Shown: positions 22,903-30,612, counted from the first letter of the stretch. The stretch: DNA of 37,378 bases from Paenibacillus allorhizosphaerae (GCF_910594985.1 NZ_CAJVCE010000041.1:1-37378); one strand, 5' to 3'. A program made the numbers and translations. The notes: generated by a model not told the origin, from the letters alone.

Positions 22903-23640
22903 ATGTTTGCCGTCATAGCTGATATACACGGGAACTATCCTGCTTTAAAGGCTGCACTCCAAGCAATTGATCAATTTAACGTAAATCATATATATTGCCT
23001 TGGTGACATGATTGGTATCGGTCCGGATAGTAATGAAGTACTCGATATGTTGTTTTCTAGGGATGATATTTCAATGGTCACCGGTAACCACGATGAAGCT
23101 GTCCTAGCTTTACTTAATGGCGAAGAATATCCGGTTAGCCATTCGCATGTTAGGAGTCATCATGAATGGATAGCCAATAGACTTGATTTTTCCTTTATTG
23201 AAAAACTGAGGAGTTTGCCGAGGTCTATAGAACTTACACAAGATAACCTAAGAGTCCTATTAATTCATTACCACATAAAGCAATCCAAACTTATCGAACA
23301 TATCAGTAATGATCCATTCAGTTCAATTGTGGAACCAAGTTTAGATAATTTATCTAAGTTGTTCTCTGATCGTCAAGAAAATCTTATTTGTTTTGGTCAT
23401 CACCATCCTATCCATTATTTTAATCATCAAAGTCGAACGTACTTAAATCCAGGTTCTCTTGGTTGTAATAATAAGCCGACCGCACGTTTTGCACTTGTTG
23501 ATGTTGCAGGCGTTCAATCAAGGACAGAATTAAACGATGTCAATTATGATAATACAGATTTTTTAAAATCATATTCGAAGTTAAATGTCCCAGATCGTGA
23601 GTTTATCCTAAAGGTTTTTCACGGCGATCAGCTTCGTTGA
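22903..23640 (+). CDS. Metallophosphoesterase (YfcE/YfkE-type)
   Basis: 245 residues from ATG 22903; AAAGGAG lies 13 bases upstream, slightly far. All calcineurin-like motifs are visible: Asp7 and His9 (VIADIHGNYPAL), Asp35 (IYCLGDMIGIGP), Asn62 and His63 (VTGNHDEAVLAL), a later His (LLIHYHI) and the pair CFGHHHP, then YLNPGSLGCNNKP, typical of the UPF0025/YfcE-like branch. A cytosolic two-metal phosphodiesterase or phosphatase; substrate unknown. The frame is intact and ends 6 bp before repeat E6. It is one of a run of unrelated single genes, each bracketed by E-type repeats. Confidence 0.88.
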   Translation: MFAVIADIHGNYPALKAALQAIDQFNVNHIYCLGDMIGIGPDSNEVLDMLFSRDDISMVTGNHDEAVLALLNGEEYPVSHSHVRSHHEWIANRLDFSFIEKLRSLPRSIELTQDNLRVLLIHYHIKQSKLIEHISNDPFSSIVEPSLDNLSKLFSDRQENLICFGHHHPIHYFNHQSRTYLNPGSLGCNNKPTARFALVDVAGVQSRTELNDVNYDNTDFLKSYSKLNVPDREFILKVFHGDQLR

Positions 23641-23645
23641 TTACG

Positions 23646-23717
23646 CTAACGGGATACGATAGTGAGGAGCTGCCGCAGGGTAGCTCCAATTTTATACTCA
23701 TTGAACGAACAGGATAA
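23646..23717 (+). repeat. Intergenic hairpin repeat, copy E6
   Basis: Left arm CTAACGGGATACGATAG, right arm GAACGAACAGGATA (diverged). Stem GGAGCT (23666-23671) with AGCTCC (23682-23687), then AATTTTATA. It begins 6 bp after the phosphoesterase stop and ends 59 bp before the next start. Confidence 0.8.
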
Positions 23718-23775
23718 TTTAGTTATATATTGAATAATTCCTATGAACTAATGATGTTCGGGAGGGACGAAAAGC

Positions 23776-24246
23776 TTGATTATTCCAGAATTAATATTGG
23801 TACTCGAACTTATTTACGAACGTCTTTCAATGACCCAAATTAATTGGGCTCTCACAGGAAGTACAAGCTTTGCATTACAAGGATTGCCGTATGAACCTGG
23901 AGACATCGATATTCAAACAGACCAACAAGGAGCATATGAAATTGAATCGTTGTTTAAAGATTATTTAAGACGGAATGTTGGTTTTTCATCGAACGGCTCG
24001 ATTCGTTCGCACTTCGGAGAATTGTTGATTAATGGAATATCGGTTGAAATTATCGGAGATATTGAAAAGCTTGTAGGAGAAGATGATTGGCAACAAGCAC
24101 CTAACCTCAATGAGATAAAGCAGTTCATCAATGTAGTAAATATGAATATCCCAGTATTGTCACTTGAATACGAAGCACAAGCCTACCGAGATCTAGGTCG
24201 AGAAGATAAAGCGGCAACGCTTTTCAATCACTTAAGGAACCTATAG
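23776..24246 (+). CDS. Minimal nucleotidyltransferase-like protein
   Basis: 156 residues from TTG 23776, which has GGGAGGG about 10 bases upstream. The N-terminal half shows a nucleotidyltransferase core: NWALTGSTSFALQGLPYEPG with G-S-T before the first strand pair, then DIDIQTDQ, the D-x-D metal motif, and later INGISVEIIGD, where a third acidic residue is expected. The fold resembles small antibiotic nucleotidyltransferase-like and MNT-type proteins. It could modify a small molecule or RNA, and a stand-alone MNT without a HEPN partner would be unusual for a toxin-antitoxin pair. Intact. IS110 sequence begins a few bases after its TAG. Confidence 0.65.
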   Translation: MIIPELILVLELIYERLSMTQINWALTGSTSFALQGLPYEPGDIDIQTDQQGAYEIESLFKDYLRRNVGFSSNGSIRSHFGELLINGISVEIIGDIEKLVGEDDWQQAPNLNEIKQFINVVNMNIPVLSLEYEAQAYRDLGREDKAATLFNHLRNL

Positions 24247-24276
24247 CATTAAGCTCCCTCGATATGATTTAATTTC

Positions 24277-24621
24277 CTCACGCAAGCTCGTGTATTCGCA
24301 GGATTTCATCCCTATAAGATTCGGTAGAAGAATAAAGAGAGTCAGGGCGTGCTATGTTGAGTCGTTAGAAGGCGTGCGGGAATAGAGGTGGGGGTAGCCT
24401 CACCCAATTAATTCCAAATGTTGCACGTATACTCCACAGAGCCCTTAGCGATTTTCGCTCCCATGTCTCAACGGGTCCAATGCCCTCTCATTCCTTCGTT
24501 ACACCTATCTAAGGGGGGGAGGTCGGTCTTTCTAACGGAACGGGTCTGTGCCCTTTTGCGCAACGTATCCCGATACTCCGTGCTTTCTTTGTAATCCTGC
24601 GAATATGCCAACTTGCGTGAG
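24277..24621. repeat. 345-bp unit bounded by 28-bp inverted repeats
   Basis: 24277-24304 (CTCACGCAAG, seven variable bases, ATTCGCAGGAT) is the inverted complement of 24594-24621, with mismatches only in the seven central bases. The inside contains no convincing gene and has a G-rich hairpin (GAGGTGGGGGTAGCCTCACCC region, about 24386-24410). It could be a MITE nested beside the IS110 transposase, or a structured part of the element itself. Confidence 0.6.
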
Positions 24622-24635
24622 CAGTGTTATTGGTT

Positions 24636-25746
24636 TTAAGCTGCTAGTACAAAGACTTTATCTGGTTTGTAAGCTTCCTCACTACGTGCCAGACCTACTA
24701 AAAGTCGAGCCAATTTTCCACATACCTTCATAATTGATTTCATTCTTTTCAGCTTTTTTACCTGAACATTATGTTGATGCAAAGCCTTGAATTCTTTGTT
24801 AGTCATAACCATGCACATCGTGATTAGGTAGAGGAAATGTCGCAGGCGTGGGCGTCCTCGTTTACTGAGCGTCATCTGGCCCTTCCATTTCCCAGAGCTT
24901 GCCTCAGTCAGATTAAGGCCTGCGTGACGCAGTAGTGCGTTTCCATGGATATAACCGCTGAGATCACCTGACTCCCCTAAAACGCGCGTGTGTTGCCTGG
25001 ATAGAACCAACGGATTTTTTGGCAAGATCGATGAGCAACTTAGCCCTTCGTACACCTGAGTGTCGTTTCATGGACTTTTTCCATTCCGCAATGACATCGG
25101 TAGGCTCTAATTTACTTAGATCGGCAGGGAGAGGAAACAACCGAAGAGTCACCAATGCACTTTTGCAAGTTAAGATTTTAAAGACTTGTCTAAGTTCAGG
25201 GAACACAATGTCGACCCAGCGGTGGATTTGATTCACGGCACTTACAAGTCGCTTAACAACGGTCTCTCGATTTGCCATAAGGACTCGCAGCTCTTCGTAT
25301 TGTGCGGAATGAAAACGGATAGGGGAATAGTAGCCGTTTTTCACCATGTCTGCAATGACAAGAGCATCCTTTTTGTCACTTTTAGATCGTGTATTGTCGC
25401 GGTTTTCTTTGTTCTTCTTGACTAGGTGAGGATTTACGAGTACAGCTTCAATCTTGGTGTCTTTAAGCCAATGTGCAAGGTTAAGCCAGTAATGTCCTGT
25501 TGGCTCCATGCCAACGATTATTTGGGTGAGCTTGTACGATGATAGCAAGTCTCGGATCCAGCGATCGAGAGATCGGAAGCCACCTTCATCATTACTAAAT
25601 TCCAATGGATTACCCAAAGCAATTCCGCGGAAATTAACCGCTCTAGCAACGTGGTTCTCTTGAGCGATATCTACACCGACAACAAGGTGATTGGCGGTAA
25701 TGTTTTCAATGAGTTGATTTTGTTTATCTTGTGCTTTAAACTTCAT
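24636..25746 (-). pseudogene. IS110 family transposase with internal deletion and frameshift
   Basis: The first frame (start at complement of 25744-25746) carries the RuvC-like DEDD domain: VVGVDIAQENHVARAV (first Asp), IIVGMEPTGHYW (Glu), TRSKSDKKDALVIADM (Asp, Asp). It runs to KKSVGSIQATHA and then loses homology. The second frame resumes as RVLGESGDLSGYIHGNALLR and HAGLNLTEASSGKWKGQ, with the Ser of the C-terminal active site, and ends RSEEAYKPDKVF. From memory of the family, the coiled-coil linker of about 70-80 residues between the domains is missing. The junction near 24990 also changes frame, so a deletion that is not a multiple of three is likely. No active transposase can be made. 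Confidence 0.85.
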
Positions 25747-25860
25747 AGTAGAGCGACCTCCTGGTGTGGGATTTTAAGGGCTTTAGACCCGTTGCATACT
25801 CCCATCATACAGAGGCGCTCTTTTGTATTCAAACTCCAAATTAATCGTTCCACAGGAATT

Positions 25861-25934
25861 CTAACGGAGAACGTTAGCTCCATAACTACACCACGAGGCT
25901 GCCGCGGGCCTCGTTAAGCTAAAGGGCAGGATAG
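25861..25934 (+). repeat. Intergenic hairpin repeat, copy E7
   Basis: Left arm CTAACGGAGAACGTTAG, right arm GCTAAAGGGCAGGATAG. Stem CGAGGC (25893-25898) with GCCTCG (25908-25913), yet another stem sequence, close to the inner part of E3. Just right of the IS110 element. Confidence 0.8.
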
Positions 25935-25991
25935 AGTGGTACACCTCCCCTAAGTACAGTTAGATAAAATAATTTAACCCTTACCGTTTCG

Positions 25992-26000
25992 TGTTATAAT
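25992..26000 (+). promoter_or_regulatory. Extended -10 promoter
   Basis: TGTTATAAT (TG-n-TATAAT) at 25992-26000, without a clear -35. It lies 59 bp before the small decayed frame at 26059 and also precedes the sigma-factor gene. Confidence 0.5.
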
Positions 26001-26058
26001 TTGGAAATATTAGAGCTTAGCTGAGAGAAGATAAGGAGAGAAAGGTGAGAAGAGGAGC

Positions 26059-26181
26059 ATGGCAGAAATAGTTATTCAAGAGTTTAATGATTGGAGTGCA
26101 CTTTAAATTATAGAGATGGATTGTTCTCCATTACCAAAAGAAAGAGATTCAATCTATCTCAATTTTTATCGGGCAGACTGA
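26059..26181 (+). pseudogene. Decayed small gene
   Basis: GAGGAG precedes ATG 26059. The frame reads MAEIVIQEFNDWSAL, TAA 26104-26106, then IIEMDCSPLPKERDSIYLNF and YRAD up to TGA 26179-26181. The region after the stop still looks coding, so a longer gene of unknown family was probably interrupted. A short stem CAGACT/AGTCTG at 26174-26188 lies across its end and could be a weak attenuator before the sigma gene. Confidence 0.3.
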
Positions 26182-26240
26182 GGAGTCTGTTCGACGGATT
26201 GTTTTTTTGACGAATCATTATTCAAGAGGAGTCTCGCATC

Positions 26241-26930
26241 ATGACATCTGATGAAAAGCTTTTCCCAATCCCGCACTATCACGACTTGTCCAGATATTGC
26301 CGGATGCTGACCGGAACGCCATGGGACGGCGATGATATTTTGCAAGAAACGATATTCAAAGTTTTGAAATCGGTCCCATCTGCCAAAACGTCACAATTGC
26401 CAAAAGCGTAATTATTCCGTGTCGCAACGAATGCGTGGATCGATGTATGCCGCAAAAAGAAATACGCCACCGAGCAATACGATGAAGAACTGCACTTGAC
26501 TGATAGCGAACAGTTTCCGCTCGACATCGGGGAAGCCGTAGAAAAGCTGGTCCACTGCCTGCAGCCCAAAAGCGCGGCCATCGTGCTGCTTGTGGACGTG
26601 TTCCAATTTACAACGCGGGAAACGGTGGATATGCTGGGCGATACGAACGATGGCGCCGTGAAAACGGCGCTTCGTCGCGCTCGGGAGAAACTGGCTAGAT
26701 TGGCCCGCGAAGACGAAAACGAACGTAGCTCATCTGCATCCCCAGCGCATATCCGGAGGCTGATCGCAGATTTTACCGAAGCATTCCGCAGGCAGGATCC
26801 GTTCGCTATTATAGAGGCTTATAAGTCTCTTTCCGGTGCCGGCATTCAAGTTGAGCGGCGAATGGCCGCGTCGCGAATATTTTTCACGTTTACGGATCCC
26901 GATGGGAACGTTATGCAGATATCCGTCTAA
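26241..26930 (+). pseudogene. Sigma-70 family (ECF-like) sigma factor with nonsense codon
   Basis: ATG 26241 after AAGAGGAG. The frame gives YHDLSRYCRMLTGTPWDGDD and ILQETIFKVLKSVPS (sigma region 2), then TAA 26409-26411 where a Tyr would fit, then LFRVATNAWIDVCRKKKYA (end of region 2) and region 4: LQPKSAAIVLLVDVFQFTTR, then LGDTNDGAVKTALRRAREKL. A tail of about 70 residues follows and ends FTFTDPDGNVMQISV. Total about 229 residues. Apart from one stop codon the frame is clean. It lies 82 bp upstream of two VOC genes, which it may have controlled. The alternative of a restart at 26496 would give only region 4. Confidence 0.75.
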
Positions 26931-27012
26931 TAAAATTTTTTTAGAGTATGTTTCTTTTCGGCGTATATTTTCGTTTACATATCGAGTTCCATAATCCAGG
27001 GAGGAAGTTGGG

Positions 27013-27423
27013 GTGAGGCAGATTCAGGACATAAAGTTTAATGGAAAAGTCGTATTTTGGCAGCATGTTAAAGACGTTCAGCGCGCAAAAGCATGGTACA
27101 TCGAAGTGCTGGGCATGGAGTTCGAGGATCAAATATCGGAGGATTTATTGGTGCTGAGAATTACGCCCGGTGTAGACACCAAGAAAGTAGCGCTTAAAAA
27201 ATCGTCGAAAGAAAATCCGAAAACGCATGCAATGCTCGACTTCCGGGTCGAAAATATCGAAACGGCACACCGGACTTTACTGGCGAAAGGTGTGGAAGTA
27301 AGCGAAATACGGGAAGTATCGGATTATCGGCGCGATATTCAGCTATGCGACCCGGACGGTCACGTTATTTTGCTACACGAAGCGGTCGTTCAGAGGAGGT
27401 TGCAGCCTTTACACGGCGAATAA
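27013..27423 (+). CDS. VOC family protein (single glyoxalase module)
   Basis: 136 residues from GTG 27013, with GGAGGA 8 bases upstream. One vicinal-oxygen-chelate module: VVFWQHVKDVQRAKAWYIEV (first beta-alpha with the usual F-Y-x-x-V-L-G), then HAMLDFRVENIETAHRTLLA and the C-terminal CDPDGHVILLHEA. Full members bind a metal through His/Glu; here only some of the expected ligands are visible, so the enzymatic role is unclear. Candidates are lyases, dioxygenases or resistance proteins. It is very similar to the first module of the next gene (FWQHV, RA-x-x-W-Y), 13 bp downstream, which implies tandem duplication and one operon. Confidence 0.85.
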   Translation: MRQIQDIKFNGKVVFWQHVKDVQRAKAWYIEVLGMEFEDQISEDLLVLRITPGVDTKKVALKKSSKENPKTHAMLDFRVENIETAHRTLLAKGVEVSEIREVSDYRRDIQLCDPDGHVILLHEAVVQRRLQPLHGE

Positions 27424-27436
27424 GGAGATGAGGGAC

Positions 27437-28660
27437 ATGAGAGGTTTCACTTTGCTGAGCGATACGATATTTTGGCAGCATGTGTTCGATGTCGAACGCG
27501 CGCTTAAGTGGTATACGGCTGTCTTAGGATTAACGCGGGACGAGAAACAATCATATGAAGGCGTTCATATGCTCAGCGTGCCGCTGCAGGACCACGTCAA
27601 GATCGCGCTGACCCGTTCGGGGTTTGAAAATCCGCGGACACACGGCATTCTCGATATCCAGACTAGCGATGTTCTCGAAGCGCATCGGGTGTTGAAGATT
27701 AAGGGAGCCGATGTGGAAAAGGTTCAAAATCCCGCGGGGAACTATCACGAGTTTCATGTGCGCGATCCGGAAGGATATATGATTAAAATTCATGGATTCA
27801 TAAAAAATGAGGAACTGAAGAATAACCAGATGAATGCGGAGACGACAGTACCGAGAGCAAAAGTATACCAGTCCAAAGACAGTATCCATATCCCGGTCGG
27901 AGTGGATCTGAAAGCGGCGGCAGAGTGGTATATGACATGTTTAGAGCTTCAAGGCCCTTTGCCTTCACTAGACGATGCCAGCTGTACGTTGGCTGCACCG
28001 GCAGGGCGCGAGCCGGCAACCGTTACGTTATGGAGGACGGAGCCATCCGTCGGACCGATCCGTATGGAGAGGAGAGCGCGGAACAAAACATTAACGGCTA
28101 TAACCTTTAACGTCCACGATATTCGCAAGCTGCAGTCCGCGTTACAAGAAACAACAGGGCGACATTATGCTGTTAATGGTAGCTGCGCTCAAGAGTTTCA
28201 GCGAATGGAGTTCGAGGATCCGTATTGTAATGCGTTTGCCGCGCTCCAGGAGCCGGACGGCTGGGCCGAAAAGATCGGCAGGAAGAAGGACGCTCCTTTC
28301 CTGGACTGGACCCGGATACCGGTGCCGGCTCCATTCGATCGGCTTGTCGAGACAGGTACATGGTATGGAACCTATGTAACCGGTAAGAAAGCATCGATCA
28401 TGGAGGAAGAAGAGAAGTGCGGCGTTGAAGGCGGAATTCAGCTCGTTTTAACGGACGACGGCAGCCAGCTGCATTTTGAAAGGGACGGAATGACCATCCC
28501 CTTCGTTTATATAAGAACGAACGATCTGGCAGCGATGCATCGCCAATTGCTGGAGGGTGGTGCGACGATCGCTAAATACACGCCTAATGGAGCGGATATG
28601 ATGGGTAAGCTGATTTTCGTCGATCCGAACGATAGTCACGTTGGCGTAGCCCAAGCATAG
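27437..28660 (+). CDS. Three-module VOC protein
   Basis: 407 residues from ATG 27437, with GGAG 9 bases upstream; ATG 27428 is directly against that site and less likely. Three VOC-like modules are arranged in tandem. Residues about 5-120: TIFWQHVFDVERALKWYTAV ending HVRDPEGYMIKIHGF. About 145-270: HIPVGVDLKAAAEWYMTCLE ending MEFEDPYCNAFAALQEP. About 290-405: VETGTWYGTYVTGK, PFVYIRTNDLAAMHRQLLEG ending IFVDPNDSHVGVAQA. Most VOC proteins have one or two modules. The second and third are diverged and have lost the usual D-P-D-G-N. Metal ligands are not obvious. Probably cytosolic, function unknown. In an operon with the preceding VOC gene. Confidence 0.8.
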   Translation: MRGFTLLSDTIFWQHVFDVERALKWYTAVLGLTRDEKQSYEGVHMLSVPLQDHVKIALTRSGFENPRTHGILDIQTSDVLEAHRVLKIKGADVEKVQNPAGNYHEFHVRDPEGYMIKIHGFIKNEELKNNQMNAETTVPRAKVYQSKDSIHIPVGVDLKAAAEWYMTCLELQGPLPSLDDASCTLAAPAGREPATVTLWRTEPSVGPIRMERRARNKTLTAITFNVHDIRKLQSALQETTGRHYAVNGSCAQEFQRMEFEDPYCNAFAALQEPDGWAEKIGRKKDAPFLDWTRIPVPAPFDRLVETGTWYGTYVTGKKASIMEEEEKCGVEGGIQLVLTDDGSQLHFERDGMTIPFVYIRTNDLAAMHRQLLEGGATIAKYTPNGADMMGKLIFVDPNDSHVGVAQA

Positions 28661-28707
28661 CGCCTCGCTACTGGGATTGAGTATAAATGTATTGGCTCGA
28701 CCCTGAT

Positions 28708-28745
28708 AAGACTGCCTGCTCTGCGGGCAGTCTTGTTGTGTTTAT
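28708..28745 (+). terminator. Intrinsic terminator after the VOC operon
   Basis: AAGACTGCC (28708-28716) pairs with GGGCAGTCTT (28725-28734), followed by GTTGTGTTTATTTT. It is 48 bp after the triple VOC stop. Confidence 0.75.
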
Positions 28746-28815
28746 TTTGGTTGGATTTTCCGAAGGTTACTGCAATGAATCATAGTTCGCCTCCGCTGTT
28801 TTAACATATAATTCC

Positions 28816-28974
28816 ATGTTTGCAAACAGAGGAAACAAGCGTCACGGATTCAGGATATTGATAAAAAAAGACACATACAAGACTTTACTGGATGATATAC
28901 TTGCTAAAGTAAGCACATTTGAGGAAAGAACTACCAGCGAAGGAGGAGTTCATCAATATTGGAAAACGCTCTGA
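28816..28974 (+). CDS. Small hypothetical protein overlapping the next gene
   Basis: A 52-codon frame from ATG 28816 to TGA 28972-28974, basic at the start (MFANRGNKRHGFRILIKK) and then acidic/helical (TYKTLLDDILAKVSTFEE). Its last 16 bases overlap the TTG start of the next VOC gene, and it contains that gene's AGGAGG site. There is no ribosome binding site of its own before the ATG. Composition supports coding, but I do not recognise it. It may be the 3' end of a truncated gene. Confidence 0.3.
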   Translation: MFANRGNKRHGFRILIKKDTYKTLLDDILAKVSTFEERTTSEGGVHQYWKTL

Positions 28975-29468
28975 ATTCAAACTTTCAAAACAAACGTAAT
29001 TTTGATGGGTACAAGCCTCAATACATTCCGAAAGCTTTAAAAGTAATTCAAGGTAATTTTAATGAAGAGTCCAGGGAGGATGAATTATCTATAAGTGAGA
29101 ATATTGCAAACAACATCCCGTTCAATCAAAGGATAGGGAACTGTTATGTTCACGTTTATGATTTCGAGAAAGCATATCATTTCTATACGAACATCTTGGG
29201 CTTAAAGCCTGCTTGGACAAGTAACGATAATAACAAACCTCTTGCCGGATTCAACATGGAGAATGGAACAGGATTTATCATTGTGGGGATGCCTTCAAAA
29301 GTCACTCCGCTGCCTTACGCAGCATTTCATTTTCAATGTACCGATGTGGCTGAAGCGCATCGGTATTTAAAAGAAAAGGGTGTGCAAGTAACAGATATTT
29401 CAGAAGATGGCCACGGGTTTGAGTTTTGGGATACAGAAGGAAACAAATTACATACTATGGCAATTTAA
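28959..29468 (+). CDS. VOC family protein with N-terminal extension
   Basis: 169 residues from TTG 28959, preceded by AGGAGG (28941-28946) at a longish 12-base spacing. Residues 1-55 are a polar extension with no recognised domain (KRNFDGYKPQYIPKALKVIQ). The VOC module follows: IGNCYVHVYDFEKAYHFYTN, ILGLKPAW, AAFHFQCTDVAEAHRYLKEK and GHGFEFWDTEGNKLHTMAI, including a His in Y-V-H-V and a Glu in the last strand that could bind metal. Probably a small cytosolic lyase or dioxygenase-like protein; substrate unknown. Third gene of the VOC cluster, after a terminator, so separately transcribed. Confidence 0.75.
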   Translation: MENALNSNFQNKRNFDGYKPQYIPKALKVIQGNFNEESREDELSISENIANNIPFNQRIGNCYVHVYDFEKAYHFYTNILGLKPAWTSNDNNKPLAGFNMENGTGFIIVGMPSKVTPLPYAAFHFQCTDVAEAHRYLKEKGVQVTDISEDGHGFEFWDTEGNKLHTMAI

Positions 29469-29594
29469 TGAGCTATATCTAACGGGAGACGTTTGAATGA
29501 TAGCTGCATTACGCAAGCGAGCATTGATATTGAAAAAAAAGGAATTCAAGGCGATAACGGAGTTTAAAAAGATCCTATGTTAGGAGAGATGAAT

Positions 29595-30509
29595 ATGAGT
29601 ATGCAGCAACTCGCTGAAAAGAAGGGACTTTTCGTTACAAACGGCGATATTGTCCTCGGGAACCTGGTACCGGATCCGCATATTGATTCAGAGCTGACGA
29701 ATGACGGTCTTCAATTTTCGTTTAAAGATCGGTGGGGCTGTGCCAGAACGGCCGACATGGCATTCTCCGTGCCTATGCAAATCAAGGCAGAAGTACGAAG
29801 CTCGGTTGCGGATTTTCGTCTTCATGTCGGACCTAATGCATGCATTCGTATTAATGGATTGGACGGTTTCTTGATTTCACGCGATCCCGTTACGAAGGAA
29901 GAGAAGGAAGAGACAGCATTGTCCAGGCAGATCGCTTTTAAACCAAATGAATTTGTTAGCATCCAGTGGGACATTCTCCCTGGCTATTCCGTTGTTAAAC
30001 TCAATGATGAAGAATTAATCCGGATAACCGGAGATTACACCAAATTAACGAATACGGTACATATTAGCTCGTACAAAGATGTGAGTGTTACTGTTAAATC
30101 ATTGGATATACAGCGTCTCTCCAAAGGGATTATGGGAGAATACCGTACTGTCCAGGTGCCTGACCTGAGAAGTATTGGCTCAGTCTTTATTGAAGTAAAG
30201 GATTCGACGGTAGCCAGTGAATGGTATGCCACTAAGCTTGGTTTAACTGCCGCCTATTTAGGAAACGGATTGGGCACAGCCCGGCCTATCCAGCATGGAG
30301 TAGGGATTACTATGCTCGGCGATCCAGGACATAATGCAGGAGTGCGGCTTGGTTTTTACACTCCGGACATTAGGAGAACTTATGAGATCATGAAGGAAAA
30401 TGGAGTGGAAATCGTAGGGGAACTACGCGATCACGGCGATTTTGCAGAATTCAATTTTAAAGATGTAGACGGTAATTTAATGATGGTTTGCTGGTCTCCG
30501 GAAAGATAG
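29595..30509 (+). CDS. Beta-sandwich plus VOC fusion protein
   Basis: 304 residues from ATG 29595, with AGGAG 8 bases upstream; 29589 and 29577 are alternative in-frame starts. Residues about 10-190 form an all-beta domain reminiscent of a concanavalin/LamG-like jelly roll: FVTNGDIVLGNLVPDPHIDS, FVSIQWDILPGYSVVKLNDE, TNTVHISSYKDVSVTVKSLD. Residues about 200-304 are a VOC module: IGSVFIEVKDSTVASEWYAT, KLGLTAAYLG, VRLGFYTPDIRRTYEIMKEN and FNFKDVDGNLMMVCW. I do not know another named family with this order. A carbohydrate- or ligand-binding domain joined to a lyase-like module is an inference. Intact; last of the VOC run before repeat E8. Confidence 0.75.
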   Translation: MSMQQLAEKKGLFVTNGDIVLGNLVPDPHIDSELTNDGLQFSFKDRWGCARTADMAFSVPMQIKAEVRSSVADFRLHVGPNACIRINGLDGFLISRDPVTKEEKEETALSRQIAFKPNEFVSIQWDILPGYSVVKLNDEELIRITGDYTKLTNTVHISSYKDVSVTVKSLDIQRLSKGIMGEYRTVQVPDLRSIGSVFIEVKDSTVASEWYATKLGLTAAYLGNGLGTARPIQHGVGITMLGDPGHNAGVRLGFYTPDIRRTYEIMKENGVEIVGELRDHGDFAEFNFKDVDGNLMMVCWSPER

Positions 30510-30612
30510 AATAGAAGCGTAGAACCGTTGACCATCCCTTCAAGTTTACAGCATATGCAAAAGCTGGCTGTATGCTTTTAGTACTAACAGGAGAAAAAAC
30601 CATATCGTTAAC

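Larger units (their letters stand above)
24250..25858 (-). mobile_element. IS110-family insertion sequence, defective
   Basis: Contains a broken transposase gene on the minus strand (24636-25746), about 390 bp of non-coding sequence after it (24247-24635) and 112 bp before it (25747-25858). It sits between the nucleotidyltransferase gene and repeat E7, which would otherwise be neighbours. IS110 elements have no or only short subterminal inverted repeats, so the exact ends are estimates. IS110 elements make a bridge RNA from a non-coding flank. Either flank could be the source here. Confidence 0.7.

Noticed and set aside
22034..23717. Integron attC sites with gene cassettes
   Set aside because: The arms do not fit RYYYAAC/GTTRRRY core sites, the two ends look like direct rather than inverted repeats, and no integrase is in the window. 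I keep only the analogy of layout.
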